Shown here one piece after another: positions 36,861 to 54,900 of a stretch of DNA of 64,000 nt. Position 1 is the stretch's first letter; each line of letters begins with the position of its first letter. The DNA comes from Glandiceps talaboti (Eukaryota; Hemichordata; Enteropneusta; Spengelidae): the NCBI RefSeq assembly GCF_964340395.1, contig NC_135557.1, forward strand, positions 21,917,225 to 21,981,224. Direction: 5' to 3'. The notes beneath the pieces are model-generated. The model saw only the letters and a program-made list of their open reading frames with translations. It was not told where the DNA came from and ran no database searches. A program made the position numbers and the translations under genes.

Positions 36861-39800
36861 TCAATTAGTTTTCTTTGCTCTCTTCTTCAGAGCTCTTGCC
36901 CGTACATCTTTCATAAAATAGTACATAGCTTTGATATTAAGCCACTCTGGAAGTAAACCAATTAGAAGTCCCTGTAAATGAATGTGAAAAAAAGAAAAAA
37001 AATTATGATAATTAAAAACAGCTGGAAATGTTTATGTAGAAACATATTTGTGAATTATACAACCTTTGACTAAATCATCTATAATTCAAAAAGAGTATTA
37101 ATCACTTGAAAGCTCAGAGTCAGCAAAATGGATCCATGGAAAACAACACTCACAATAAGCAAAGTGCCAAGCTTTGTATAAAAATCACCAAAGAAAACTT
37201 GACAACCTGTTTAGATGTTAACTCACTTCTAATGGCCAAAAATACACTTGACTACATGTTAGATGTTAACTCTTCTAATGGCCAAAAATACACTTGACTA
37301 CATGTTAGATGTTAACTCTTCTAATGGCCAAAAATACACTTGACTACATGTTAGATGTTAACTCTTCTAATGGCCAAAAATACACTTGACTACATGTTAG
37401 ATGTTAACTCTTCTAAAGGCCAAAAATACACTTGACTACATGTTAGATGTTAACTCTTCTAATGGCCAAAAATACACTTGACTACATGTTAGATGTTAAC
37501 TCTTCTAATGGCCAAAAATACACTTGACTACATGTTAGATGTTAACTCTTCTAATGGCCAAAAATACACTTGACTACATGTTAGATGTTAAATATTCTAA
37601 TGGCCAAAAATACACTTGACTACATGTTAGATGTTAACTCTTCTAATGGCCAAAAATAAACTTGACTGCATGTTAGATTTTGGTGGGTAATGATAAATTA
37701 ACTTGAGAACTTGAGTGAATTTTACCTACTTGCTAACTCTTAATATTACAGGTGGTATTTATAGTATCTCTGGCCTTATAGTACCTTTGGCCAAGAACTA
37801 ACATAACTAACACATAAATTTAGACAACCTACATTTTAGATTACCTTTGGCAAGGAATGTGATCATGTCATACTAAGTGTTGCATATGAAGTCGGCATGG
37901 AGACAGATTTGCATATATTTTGCCATGAGATCTGATTTGTATGTAGTGTTGTCATGTATACTGAACTGTATATGTATTTACCAAGGAGTCTGATTTGTAA
38001 GTAATGTTGACTTGCATGTAATGTTGCCATGGGTACTAACTTGTATGCCGTGTTGGAATGGAATCCAGCTGATGACTTGTATGTGGTGTTGCCATGGATA
38101 CTGACATGTGTATACAGTGTTGCCATGACATAAATAGACTTGTATGTGGTGTTATCATGGATACTGATTTGTATATGTATAAGTGTTGCAATGGAATCTG
38201 ATGACTTGTATGTGGTGTTGCCATGAATACTGACATATGTGTGCAGTGTTGCCATAACATAGACTTGCATGTGGTGTTGCCATGGATACTGCATTATGTG
38301 TATATGGATACCATATTATAATTGGTATCATAATTGATATACTGACCTGTAGATGATGAGTAATGTAACCATCAGATCTACTTTCTAAGCCTACTGTCAT
38401 TACAGCTTGTCTGGCATAATCACTTCCTGATGGCACAAAAAAGGATGGCCTCATATTGGACATTTTAGTTGATACCAAGGCTGGTAAAACACTCTGTTGT
38501 AAAGAACAAAACAAAGTTTATGATGTTTAAATTATTTTAAGATAATTTCACTTGTTACTAGTTCTGGTCATTTAAACTCTACACACTGGACACTTTAATG
38601 AATTTGAGGTACTTTATTTTACTCTCAAGTTTATATTGAGAAGATACTGAAAAGTTGACGACATAATTCATTTTGACATAGTCATTCATAGTGAAATATA
38701 TTAAAGTAACATTCATTAAAACTATCGCCAGGTATCACTATTTTCAAGTTCAAAATGAAATGTATGTCAAAGTTATTGGTTGGTTTATATTACTGATATA
38801 CAGAATTATCAAATTCACTGACTCTGATCTGTTGACAAGGTGCTAGCTTGTAAGAAATTGTATGTAATTAAAATTAAGATAAAATACAGGGTATATGTCT
38901 GACAGAACACAACACACTTACCTGCATTATTATACCCTTTGTTTGGTATTCAACATTGAGTGCACGAGTGAAAAAATCCATGTATGCCTGTAAAAAAATT
39001 ATGAATTTTAGTTAATAATGAATAAATTATAATAACAATCGTTACATTTATTCATCAAAATAAATTTGGAAATTATGGTCATCACTGAGCAGTACCCTAG
39101 TGTTTAAGACGAAGCAGTAGAAAACTGGAATAACCTGAGGAAACCTGCCTTGTTTGGCAGGGTCAAACTGAGCACCACCCTAGTGTTGAAGAAGCAGTAG
39201 GAGACTGGAGTACTCTGAGGAAACCTGCATTGTTCGGCAGGGTCAAACTGAGCATCAACCTTTTTACATACAGACCTGATTAATTTCAAATCAAACCCAC
39301 CTGACATCGGGAGGGTTTAAACCCAGACTGCAGTGATGAAGAGACATACATGCTAACTGCTTGGCCACTGACATATGACAACAGTTAATTCCTCCAACAA
39401 AGAATGTACATTAAGTAATGTACTGCTAACACACTATACAAAGAATTAAGTACGCCTACCTTAGTTGCAGAATACACACTTAGTAATGGTACTGGTAACT
39501 TGGCTGAAGTTGAGGATATGTTTATGATTAGACCCTTCTTTCTGTAGCAAAGATTTGGGAGAAATAGAAAAAAATAAAGGAGAGAGGAAAATGGCACAAA
39601 ATTATCAATACATTACTGTAACTGCAGTATCTGTAACTTTATTACATAACAATAGCTTCAGAAGGTATAGTAAAACAACAAAAATAACAGTAACTGTTTA
39701 AAAAAGTAACAACAAATTCTCTGAAATTAGATAAACAAATTATAAACAATAAAAAACATTTACTTTTAAAAAGTAACAATAAAACAAATTCTCTGAAATT

Positions 39801-42800
39801 GAATCAAGAGATTATAAACAAAAACAAATTAACTGTTAAAAGAGGAAAAATACAATAAATTCTCTGAAAACGAATTAAAAAATTATATACCTTTCAAGAG
39901 TCAAAATTCCAATAAGGGCGAGATGGTTTGTTATAATCTTAATAAAAGAAAATTGTTTATCTATTTTATTATCATTTATTCCTCCTTCCAACCCCACCCC
40001 ACCCCACCCCACCCCCAATTGATAGCATAGAATTATTGTACAATTAGTGGCTGATTCTTATACTGGGGTTTTTAATTTATCACATGAAATCTTTTTGAAT
40101 ATTATGTGGAAGTACAATGCCTTTCACTATGGTAACATAAATGTTTGCGACAGGATAAACACAATTTATCACCATAGTAACCTACCTTTGAACCATTTGT
40201 GGTAACACAATCCTTGTCATTTTTGTAACAGCTAGGATATTAACAGCAATTATATCACTGATGAACTGTTGATAAAAGAAAAACAATTAAATGGGGAACA
40301 AAATGAGTTTATACATTTTGGGGTGTAATACTTTGATGCATGTTAATACATTACTTGCAGTATTCTACTCATGTATACTGAAGCATGCAAAACTATTACT
40401 AGCAATTTACTGAACTCAAACCTTGTATTAAGATATGTTATAAGTGAACTCATGAAGTAATTTGTTATACATATACATACAAAAATGTTGAAAAAATTGC
40501 AAATATGTTCTTAACAATTTCATAGGACACTTGTAATGTTATAGAAGGCATACATCAACATTAATATTAAAATAATACACCAGTTGAAATTAAAGTTTTC
40601 TCATTAATTTAAAAAAAATTTTTAATCAACTTGTGTCCGTTTAACAAATCAAGACTATTTGGCTACCAACACAAGAATGTCATATCGCGATATTGTTGCA
40701 GTAAATATGAAGTGTTATTTAATAAATCAATCATGTTGTATTTTTCATTTTTCATTTTTTTTTCTTATTAAGAAATAAGAGGGAGTATTGAGTTAACTTT
40801 TCATTTGTCGCAAATTGAATTTAAAATTTAAATTAAAAGTTACAAATTTTTTTTTAAAATTTATTTTGACACAAATCAAGAGAAATGTTAAAGAAAGAAA
40901 CCTCACCTTGTCAACATCTGGAATATCCAGGAAATATTCAGCATAAGACACATTAATACCAACATTGTTCACAAGAACGCCAATTTGTAGTCCTTCCAAT
41001 GTCTTGGTAACGACATCATAGATTTCTTCTCCACCAGTAAAGTCTACAACTACAATCTTTGTCTTCACATTGTACTTTGTTTCTTTAAGAAATAAAAAGA
41101 AGATAATTGAAATATATGGTCTTGATCCAGATACATTCTGAAAGACTACTCATTCTGTACCCTGCAGTAGCTCTGTATAGTAGATGGATAGTATATTTGT
41201 ACATGTAAGTTGTTTACATTTACAGTGTTGTATTTTGTTACCATATTCTGTGATAATATGAGTCAAATATAAAGAAATTGATTGTTTGATTGATTGAGTG
41301 AGTGAGTGAGTGAGTGAGTGAGTGAGTGAGTGAGTGAGTGAGTGAGTGAGGGAGGGAGGGAGGGAGGGAGGGATGGATGGATGGATGGATGGATGACTGG
41401 ATGGGTGGGTGGGTGGGTGGGTGGGTGGATGGATGGGTGGGCAGATGGATGGGTGGGTGGGTGGTTGGTTTATTGGTTGTTTGCATGGTTTGTTGGTTGG
41501 TGGTTGGTTGTTTGATTGGTGGTTGGTTGGTTGGTTGGTTGGTTGGTTGATTGATTGATTGATTGTTTGGTTGGTTGGGTGGTAAGTCAGTTTAGTGGTT
41601 TCATGGTTTGTTGGTTGATTGTTTGTTTGTTTGTTTGTTTGTTTGTTGGTTGGTTGGTTGGTTGGAGTGTTGGTTTACTGGTTGGCTGCATAGTTCATTA
41701 GTTGGTTGGTCAGTCTGTTGGTCATATCATAATATCTAAGAACCAACTTAATGTTGTTTGTATGAATATCTTCGAAATTGTCATTACCCTGTTATGAGAG
41801 TACACTGTGAATTTTAGGTAAGGCTATCAAATGTACACATTCTTTCATGAACAAATTCAGAGATATTGAACGTTTGAACTAAAAGTATGAAGACATAGAA
41901 GTCTCTAAATCGTGTAAATATAACATAATGTGTTCAATGTAACATGATATGAAAAGTTTCTGTTGTTTATATTCAGTCTATTTTTCACCTACCAATTTCC
42001 ATGGCAACCTGTAGTTCGTCTTTAAAACATCACAATAAGACAATATTCAGTCTATTCTTAACTATAACCAATTTCCGTGATCTCAATAACAGATTTATAA
42101 TTCTTCACTTACCAGTTTCCATGGCAACCTTCTGTAGTTCATCTTTAAATCATCACAATAAGATTTATTTGGTCTATTCTTCACTTACCTATTTCCTTGG
42201 CAACATTCTCTAGTTTGTCTCTAGATCGACTCAATAAGACAATATTTAGCCCTCTCTTTGCTAGTTCTTCTGCGTAGGCCTTACCAATACCATCTGTGCT
42301 ACCTGTAACAGCTAAAGGTCAAAGGTCAAACAAGGTCAGTCTGTAGATTGATCACATCATGATCATGGCATCACATCTCATAGATTTTCTCCTTCAAAGA
42401 ATCCATGGTTTGTGGCAATCGGTGATGTCAGAGTCAGGCCAATTGCTTAAATCACAATACTTATATAGTGTCAAGCAACAATGGATTGGGATAAGCAGAA
42501 TGTTTGTAACATATCACTTAGCACGCGATAACAAGAAGAACGTTAATTATCATATCAATTAGAGTTAGAAAGGAAAAAAATATCGATGTATAAAGAAGCT
42601 CCGGTTTATGTTCAGAAATAATCGTGACACCCCCCCCCCCCCCACGCTTGGGGGAAGGGGTGTTTGGCAAGGTAATGGGTACAGTGTACTCTGGTGGGTT
42701 GAAATTACAAGTGCTACAAAAATGTAAAAAAATAAGCATCAAAAGTCTATCATCCTTTCAGAAACTAAAGGTCAACCCTGAAAGTGTCGGACAATGTGAA

Positions 42801-43217
42801 AATCAGCAAACCTGGTAACTATGTTGTCCAAAATATGGATTCAAAAGTCTTACACCCGTTTAAAAAAGGGGCTACATAATATTTTTAAAAAAATCATGAA
42901 TCAAAAGTCTATAAGAGTCGAGAAAGGGTTACTAATACTATACTAATGATAATATGCGAGTAACCCTTATCCCCACCCCTATGAATACCCCCCCCCCTCT
43001 CATCCCACCCCGTGTGAAACATAATGAACTAACCTGCCCATGGTCCGAATGACTTGATATCAGCATGCAATCTTAACACTGGACTCAAATAAAATACTTT
43101 GACTATATGAATCAAAGTCCATAGTATTCGTATACATACATAGGTAACAGTAACCAACCCAACTAACTTTAACACTGGTTGAACACTTCCGAAAATATCA
43201 GTAATATCAAACTGCAT
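36861..43217 (-). CDS. very-long-chain 3-oxoacyl-CoA reductase, HSD17B12 family, copy a
   Basis: Reduces 3-ketoacyl-CoA in microsomal fatty-acid elongation; vertebrate HSD17B12 can also act on estrone. Eight minus-strand exons: 43217-43034, 42311-42189, 41082-40907, 40265-40186, 39541-39460, 38987-38922, 38493-38347 and 36971-36861. They give 322 residues, close to the 312 of human HSD17B12. An N-terminal membrane segment (residues about 14-35) precedes a Rossmann fold with the TGSTDGIG cofactor loop (64-71), NNVG (141-144), Asn170, Ser198, Tyr211 and Lys215 (YSATK): a full SDR catalytic set. The C-terminus KKTN is a KKXX dilysine ER-retention signal. It is a paralogue of the gene at 51986-58306, on the same strand with identical exon phases. 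Introns hold minisatellites, a SINE and decayed copies of exon 2. Confidence 0.93.
37213..37680. repeat. 46-bp minisatellite, about 10 copies, HSD17B12a intron 7
   Basis: Unit includes TTAGATGTTAACTCTTCTAA, TGGCCAAAAATACACTTGAC and TACATG. Copies are almost identical, which implies recent expansion. The same intron of copy b lacks it. Confidence 0.9.
37880..38346 (-). repeat. degenerate minisatellite starting at the exon 7 donor, HSD17B12a
   Basis: On the minus strand the units read GTCAGTAT, CCATGGCAACACCACATACA and related variants. The first bases after exon 7 (GTCAGTATATC) are the start of the unit, so each unit carries a donor-like AAGTCAGTAT. A shorter related array abuts exon 7 of copy b. 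Confidence 0.75.
39075..39372 (-). mobile_element. tRNA-derived SINE with duplicated META-like core
   Basis: On the minus strand a tRNA-like head has an A-box-like TGGCCAAGCAGTTAG (near 39370) and a B-box-like GGGTTTAAACCC (near 39315). The body contains two tandem copies (about 83 bp) of a segment with CTGGAGTACTCTGAGGAAAC-type sequence, resembling the META domain of invertebrate SINEs. Lies in HSD17B12a intron 5. Confidence 0.65.
41279..41735. repeat. chain of tetranucleotide microsatellites, HSD17B12a intron 2
   Basis: Blocks of GAGT, GGGA, GGAT, GGGT, GGTT, GATT and TTTG units follow one another, each one base away from its neighbour. A record of successive slippage and mutation. Confidence 0.85.
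41985..42175 (-). repeat. two decayed copies of HSD17B12a exon 2 3' end plus donor
   Basis: Segments at about 41990-42050 and 42112-42172 match the exon 2 end at 42189-42250. On the minus strand each has a version of AATATTGTCTTATTG, AAGA(C/T)GAACTACAG and GGTTGCCATGGAAA(T/C)TGGTA. All lie just downstream of the true exon. Confidence 0.75.
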
Positions 43218-44600
43218 TTTAGATGTTATAATAATGCCACCTGTGAATGAATTTCAGCAGGTTTAGTTATGGTTATATAAAACACAGTGTTACAAATTAA
43301 TCGAACATAATATACGGTGGTGTCACTTCAATACCAAACCCAGTCAATACCAAACCGAGCCTTATGTGTATCGTATGACCTGACTTTGACCTGAAGAGGT
43401 GAGCTGTCTGACGTATGGTGGCGCTATATATTCTGATTCCGTAGTAGTCGGAGAGACATTCACCTCAAAATCCCGGCATCGATAAACTATTATTTTCAAG
43501 GCGGTTAATCGACATAACAATAGTACAGTGATTGTTGTGGGTGAAATGGAAAGGCATTCTAAACTAACATGTAAGTGAGGGGGGTATTTCTATTGGAATT
43601 TGACTAAATGATTATAAATTGGTTTTAACTGTAACTTCCTTTGAAGCTGCTTATACAATTAAACGCGGGTACCTTTCCCAACCAGGTAATAATGAACATA
43701 AACATTTACATGCCTAGTTCTTATTCAAGTAGTGAACGGTATATAGCCTGTATAGCCTGTATAAGCTTCTGCTAAAAATTAACACTTGAGCAGTATATGT
43801 TTCGCAAATAGGTCAACGGACAAACAACTTACCACAACTAGTAAGATATAATCAAACTGGTAAGTATATAACGAGAAAATTTGAGTATATCTACATAAAA
43901 CATAATGATAATACAATAACAAGTAAAAAAAACAAATACATAGACACATGTATGTCGACATTAGAATCACGTGATACAAATAGAATGGTAGATACATATA
44001 CCAACTATGAGTTAGTACTGGTCAGTCTGTCCTACATATCATACAGTCGATGTTAAGTAACCTTTATTTACTGAGTTCAGGTCTTGACCCGTGTATTATA
44101 CTGTCGCTGTTTAGGTCATGCTTACATTTTTGACAGTCCTGGCAAATTGTAAATGAATTCTGACAGTCTGGTCTCATATATTAGAATAGGCCAATAATCT
44201 ACGTGTTAATATCTGACCTTTAGTGACCTCTAGATATTGACGTCAGTCCAATACTACCTGCATAGTTCATTCCATAGTAAGGAGTCAGATGTGCAGTATT
44301 CTTTTATTTGTAACGATTTATCAATTCACAAAACGTTACTAAGAAGTAGATGACCCCATCGCATCTGAAGGTAAGTTTCGTGTGCTTAGTAAATTTGTAT
44401 AGCCCCTACCCAGAACCATTTTGACTGTTTTTGGGACTGAATGATTTACTGTCTTATAGGAGATCTGAGGTTTGATAAATACACACTCCCAATCAGCATT
44501 AAAATACATACAAACTTAAGGTTTAAGAAACTATATTAATTTATTTTTCACAATGTGATATATATAACTATTTACAAGTCCATGTACATGTCCCCCCTCT

Positions 44601-44747
<147 letters not shown>

Positions 44748-45197
44748 GCACACAGACACAGTTACGTACAAATGCATATACCGTACAAAATCAACGACCG
44801 TAAACAAACGTTTTACAGAAGATAATGGCGTACGATAATTTGCAGAGACACTCGTCGTTAACAGGACACCATGTATAGATATAAGCTGTATACAGAGCAA
44901 GGACGTGTCAGGTCAGGTAATGTTATGTCTGACTGACAGAATAAAATACATATAGGACGTAAACAATTACTTCATATTCAGCTCAGATTGCTGTCCAATT
45001 CAAATTCATGACAGGGACAACAATTAATGTGGGGTCCCTGTCGTACTCTGTACCACATACTCCGACGTGTTGATGCTGTATTCATGACCATTGACCAGGC
45101 TATTGGTACTATATACCAGCATATTGTCAGCCATTTTTGCTATCTATCTTAACATCCATTAACGTATATAGTATGTACTCAACTTAGGGTAATTTGA

Positions 45198-45224
45198 ATA
45201 TCTATCTATCTATCTATCTATCTA

Positions 45225-45322
<98 letters not shown>

Positions 45323-45328
45323 CCTTTA

Positions 45329-45385
<57 letters not shown>

Positions 45386-45386
45386 T
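45198..45386. repeat. (CTAT)n-(CTGT)n-(CTGC)n microsatellite
   Basis: Tetramer blocks each differing by one base. Confidence 0.9.
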
Positions 45387-45717
45387 GTCGGCATTTATTT
45401 TATCTTTATTTTGTTTGTAACGGAAGTTTGTTTATTTCGATAACATATGTAAAAATAACAGAACCACGTTCCACATGAGTGTGGGTAGTTAGGGGTATTT
45501 ATCCTTAGTAACACTGTCGTTCCGTTCATGAAAGTAAGGGCCCAGAGAACACTACATGCACTCGTGTCGTGCAAATGCCCCAAGTACGACATACTTGCAT
45601 TCACGTGTCATGGCGGTTATGTCATAAGAATTGAGGTCTTTCGGATTGTCACAATTAAGCCTTATGCCATGACTATGTCTCATTCTAAGGAAAAGAGACG
45701 AATTTATTGTTACCATA

Positions 45718-45768
45718 CTTAATCTAATCTAATCTAATCTAATCTAATGTAATCTAATCTAATCTAAT
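45718..45768. repeat. (AATCT)n pentanucleotide tail
   Basis: About ten AATCT units, one with AATGT. Could be the tail of a small retroelement occupying 45480-45717. Confidence 0.7.
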
Positions 45769-45978
45769 CCAAAATAATTTATACGCTTGTTACGTACAGT
45801 ATTACTCAAGATATCAATATAATATTACTATCATTATAATAGATATTAAAGATATACGATAATTTTGTATCAAACTGCCTTCGTTATCTGAAAATTAGAA
45901 TATTAATAAATTGCTGACCATTTCTATCTTTCTATAGCATTCAGTCAAATATATTACATGTAACATCTACCCTTTGAG

Positions 45979-49861
<3,883 letters not shown>

Positions 49862-51985
49862 AATTATAAACGGCATATCAAGTATATTTCAGAACGATAT
49901 CAAACATAGAATACTTTCGAAAGAAGCACGTTTGAGTTGTTCAGATCTGGTGTGAATTGCACTAATTTAACCAAGTCTGTTTATTCCAGTTGTCATCATA
50001 TCCATGTACTTCTTAAAGCCATGAAAAGAAAATGTTGGGGATTTGGGCAAAAACATTGCATATCATATCTAGTACAAGTGATAACAATTGTAAAACTAAC
50101 TCTATATGCAGTAATATCACTTTATCATATCAATTATCATTATTCTGCCATTTTATGTTAATATAAATTTAGTTGTCAATCATTTGATATATGTGTTGTG
50201 TAACAAAGAACTTTGATATATGATTTGATCTTAAAATTTTCTGGCTAACTTTTAGTTCCTAATTGAGATGGTAATGTACATGATTATATCCTGTTATTCT
50301 TAAAAAAATAGTTGTTTGGTTGAAAATGCAACACTTGAATAAATATGGTTTCTGTTTTACAACCTTAGTTGTCAAAACAGCAACTTTATAGTAGTAATCT
50401 TTTCATTTGTAACAATAAAAGCCTTACCACCCACCTGAGACGATGTCTTTATTTTCACTCTGGGTGAGTGCAAAGACGTTTGTTTTTGTGTTTCAACATT
50501 ACTGAACAGTATAGATGGCAGATCACCAATTGTACCGCCCGTGAACAAAGTCACTCATGTGTTGATTGATTATAACATGTAAAGCCCAAAGGCAACTTGA
50601 AGAATGTCTAGAATGTAAGACATTGAGTTACTACCTGTTATCACGTGACCTTAGATTAACGTTTGAGTATTGTTTGCCTTAGACTTTAAATGATTATATT
50701 TACAATTGACAGTGTTATGCAAAATGTATTATTTCATTGTAATATTGGAAAGAAACGGTTTAAATTTGTGCCATTTAAGAGTGTATGTTTACTATAATTA
50801 TTGTAGTATAATATCTACAGGTGTAGCAAACGACATTTTATAAAATCACACAAATGGATTAGACTAGCAAACAAAATGTTATGATGTCATAGTATGCATT
50901 TCACTAACATCCATCCATAGTATTGTCATATACTTTAAAGAACAAATAAATATGATATTGACATTACGGGACGAACCGGTACCTATTTGTTTCCTATTCC
51001 GCGAAGGGCCTACTGTACGTGAGAGGTCAACAACGGGGTCAAATTGAATATTCATAAGGCAGTATATTACCGTCTGGTTTACAACGATTTTGTTCCTACT
51101 TGAGATATTCATGTATGTCACTAGACCCCATATTATTGTGCCAGTGTATTAATGTTTATGAATCAAGGAGATGCCTAAACTGGATAATGGTACATCAAAA
51201 TTAAAATGTATTTCCCCCCAAATTGCTTAAATTTCTAGTTGCTCTTTGACAAATTTATGCTGTATTAATGGTGCCTCCTCCACAAAATTTTAATTTTAGA
51301 TCCACTTTCTTCCAGTCCCTTAAGATATGATTATCCCCTGGTTTGTAAAATGAGTAAAATTAAACTGCTGGAAAGATTGATGTAAAATTCAGTGGTCATG
51401 TTTCTTGGGTTGTAAAGATGAAGAGTAGATCATGACATGGTGAGCCCATCAGTGTTATGCTAATTAAATAAATAGATTTGGTTATTGAGCTCTAGGCTTC
51501 TGAAAACAGAGTAATGGATGCTGGGAGGATTTACGATAGACCAGCCGTGTGTGTTTCATAAAATATCCATAACATTACAAGTAAGCATCTTTTTAATTTA
51601 TTTTATTTTATTAATCTTTCATATACAGACACCATTTCTGTGCTTAAACACTGTTCTCCCAATGAAACCTGTTGTAAGATTAAGTACACAGAAAAACAAA
51701 AAAAGGACAGACTAGGATAAAAAGTTACAGAGACACAGTGTAGTTTAAAATGATATCCAATTACATTACTAGATTACATTCTTAATGTCTCTTTTATATT
51801 TCTTCATATTAGTGTTCCTCTGATCCTGGTAATTTTTTAATTTTGAAAATGTTGACAAAGATGTAGATTATAATTATTATGGTGATCATATTTGCAACTC
51901 ATATCATATCACTTGATTCAAGTACAAAGTTTTGTTGCTGATCCCTTAGGCAGGTAACTTTAACCATCTGATCAGACCACCTCAG
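49862..51985. other. 3' region of TIR-NHL and convergent HSD17B12b 3' region
   Basis: AATAAA at 50338-50343 is a likely TIR-NHL poly(A) signal (about 480 bp after the stop). On the other strand AATAAA-type hexamers near 51600-51615 could serve HSD17B12b. I see no supported exon between. Confidence 0.5.
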
Positions 51986-54900
51986 CTACTGATGTTTCTT
52001 CGTTAATCTCTTCAAATATCGCTTACGACCAACTTTAAGGAATTTGAAGAGAGTATTTATAACAATACTTTCTGGAAGTAGATCAGACAGTATAGCCTGT
52101 AAAACAATATATAATAAAAGTAAATACTAAAACAATAACAATTAATGGCCACTGAGGGCAGTGTCACAATTTAGTGCCTACACCAGGGTTGAATACCAGG
52201 AGTCTTCACAAAAATTTTGATCATGACCAATCCAAAGGCTGGCACATTTCCAAATAATATTATTCATAACTATTGAATGCATATTTGATAGTTTGGTTCC
52301 AGTTACCCAACCCCGCCTAGTTTTTCACATTGACCGTAAACTTTTTTTTACATATTCGAGAAAAGAAAAATTGTAAATATTGTGAAGTCTCGCAAGAAAC
52401 AGTGGGGGCGGAAATTGATATCAACATCAAAAGACAATGCAAAACTGTTCTACCAATCTGTAATGGCTTTACATCTGATGAAATGAAACCAATAACACAG
52501 AAACCATGGAAAACATAACTACCTGAACTAGACACTCACCTATTCTAACATTGAGCATAATCAGAACCATGAAGTCTTTTTTGTTATGTCTGACTAATCT
52601 AAAGGCTGGTACATTTCCAAATTGTATTCATGCTAACAACAGGGAACTTACAAACCTGCCATGTTGAATGATGCATCATGGGAAATGGGATAATAAATAC
52701 TAATCAATTATTATTGTAAACAATTTTGATACATTGTTTGTAACCACAAAAAATCAATTCATAGTCACCCTGACCATTGTGGGAGGTTTGTTTTATCAGT
52801 AGCTCCAGATTAGGTAATACGATAACAACAGATAATCCCATAGTCCTTTGCATCTGAGCATGCTCAGTCTGGATTGCAAGTTCCCTATTGAATGCATACA
52901 TCATTTTACTTGTGACAGCTCCAAAGACCCTATGGCTCATTTGTTACCCAGACAAGGAAATCAGTATTTGTTATAATATTGACTTGACTTCTGCAAGAAA
53001 TAAGCTTGTGTCTCTCACTATAGTCAACTTGATCTACAGAGGTTAAAACACACAACCAGTTCAAAGTTCTTTTAACTGTTCGATGCTGCCCTTTTTGTGT
53101 ACTTTTTGACGTTTCTATTATAGAAGATGAATATCACTTTTTGATGTCATGTCCATTATATGCTGATGACAGAGCCGTACACATTCCCAAGTATTATTAT
53201 ACTTTCCCATCCAGGGAAAAGTTTAATTATCTTCTTTCAAATGCAAACTCCAAGCTTAATTTTCAGTTCGGCTATTTTCATATTTAAGTCTTTCCAAACA
53301 CGAGAGAGGTTTTTGAAGGAAGTCTAGATTTTTGTATCATTAATTTCGTCTTATGGCATATGTGTAGTTGGATAACTTTTACTATATGTTGACCAATCCA
53401 GTGTGTTTCACCTGTGTATGTAATTTTTGTGTGATGGGCCGTGGCCCTTTACCGAAATAAAATTATTATTATTATTATTATTACCAGTTCAAAGTCTTTT
53501 AGCTTTCGATCTGTCTTGGTCGGTGATGCTCATCAGAATGACAAATTCCATGGTTACAACTAACAATACAGTAAACTTGTCAGAGATCGCAACACTAGAA
53601 AATGTCATTGTGGTGATGTGCAGATCAGATACACATTGGTTGAAATACAGTGGGCAATAATTCTGGATCTGGGCAATAGTCTCTTCATGTGTGGGCAATA
53701 TAACCACATGGGCAATTGTCTATTTAATAAAGGTCATGTGATTCAATGCTGACCAATCACAGCCTATGTACACAGACGTGTTACAGTAACATATATAACA
53801 AATATTGTTTGAAAACAAACTTTATAACCCCTTCTCTTCATGCTGAGATTATCTGTGTCTGTTGCCATAACAACTAATGAATAATGCACGATATAACCAT
53901 GGATACTAAAGGTCAGTAGCATGATATATATAACCATGGAGACTGACTTGTATGCCAGTGTGAGATGTAACCATGGAGACTGACTTGTATGCCAGTGTGA
54001 GATGTAACCATGGATATACTCACCTGTAAGTAGTGCGAGATAAAACCATGTGTACGACTTTCTACTCCAACTGTCATGATAGCTTGTTTAGTGTAATCTT
54101 CAGCTGATGGTACGGTAAAGGATGGTTTCATAGATGACATCTTAGTTGATACAAAGAATGGTAACACACTCTGTAAACATAACATTAAAACACGGTTCAA
54201 AAACTCCTATCCCGATCGAATTTGAGATCTTCTAATAACTGCAAACTTATATAGGTAATATTGACTAGTTGAGAGAGTTGGATCATGGAAAGGTGCTTCC
54301 AGTATACTTGAAATGTACTTAAGCTTAATGAGTACAAAATAATCCTAAGTATAGTTACTGTATTTCACAACAAATTATTTAGCTTCATAACAACCAAGTT
54401 TATGTTAAGTATACTTGTAATGTACTTGACATTGAAAAAGTATACCTTTAGTACAGAATGTGTATACATTAAGTATACTTTTTAGTGTTTCATTTTGGTA
54501 AGTTGTTGACTTATGAAATATAATCAATGTTAGAATATTAATTATAAGTCATAAAACTCACCTGAATTATGATACCTTTATCGCTATATTCAACATTAAG
54601 TGCACGAGTGAAGAAATCCATGTACGCCTGTAGAATACAAACAAGGCTTTGTCAAAGAAATTGCAGGACAAAATAATCATAGGAGACTGCTAGTGTGAAA
54701 CCCTGCCACTGAGGGCGCTGTATATAATTCACTCCAATAAGAAGGCATTGGAACATCATTGAATGTTGTTTACCCCTATGGTGCGTATATGCATATATTT
54801 ATCACTAGTAAATTTTGATCATTTTTATGGAATAATAGATAAATGAAATTTAAGATGACACTTTCCAAAAGTTAACCATCATCATATCTCTGGAAGACAT

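Noticed and set aside
37863-38514. ORFs with Met-Ala-Thr-Pro-His-Thr repeats
   Set aside because: They come from the degenerate minisatellite next to HSD17B12a exon 7; the last part overlaps that exon in its true frame.
52477-52500. CTGATGA followed by GAAAC in the dispersed repeat (also at 7780-7800, minus strand), resembling a hammerhead core
   Set aside because: Only 3 nt separate the two motifs, so stem II cannot form, and no stem I or III partners are visible.
53068-53290. Coding exon of HSD17B12b or a separate gene in this interval
   Set aside because: The frame is the C-terminus of a LINE bounded by a 13-bp target duplication.
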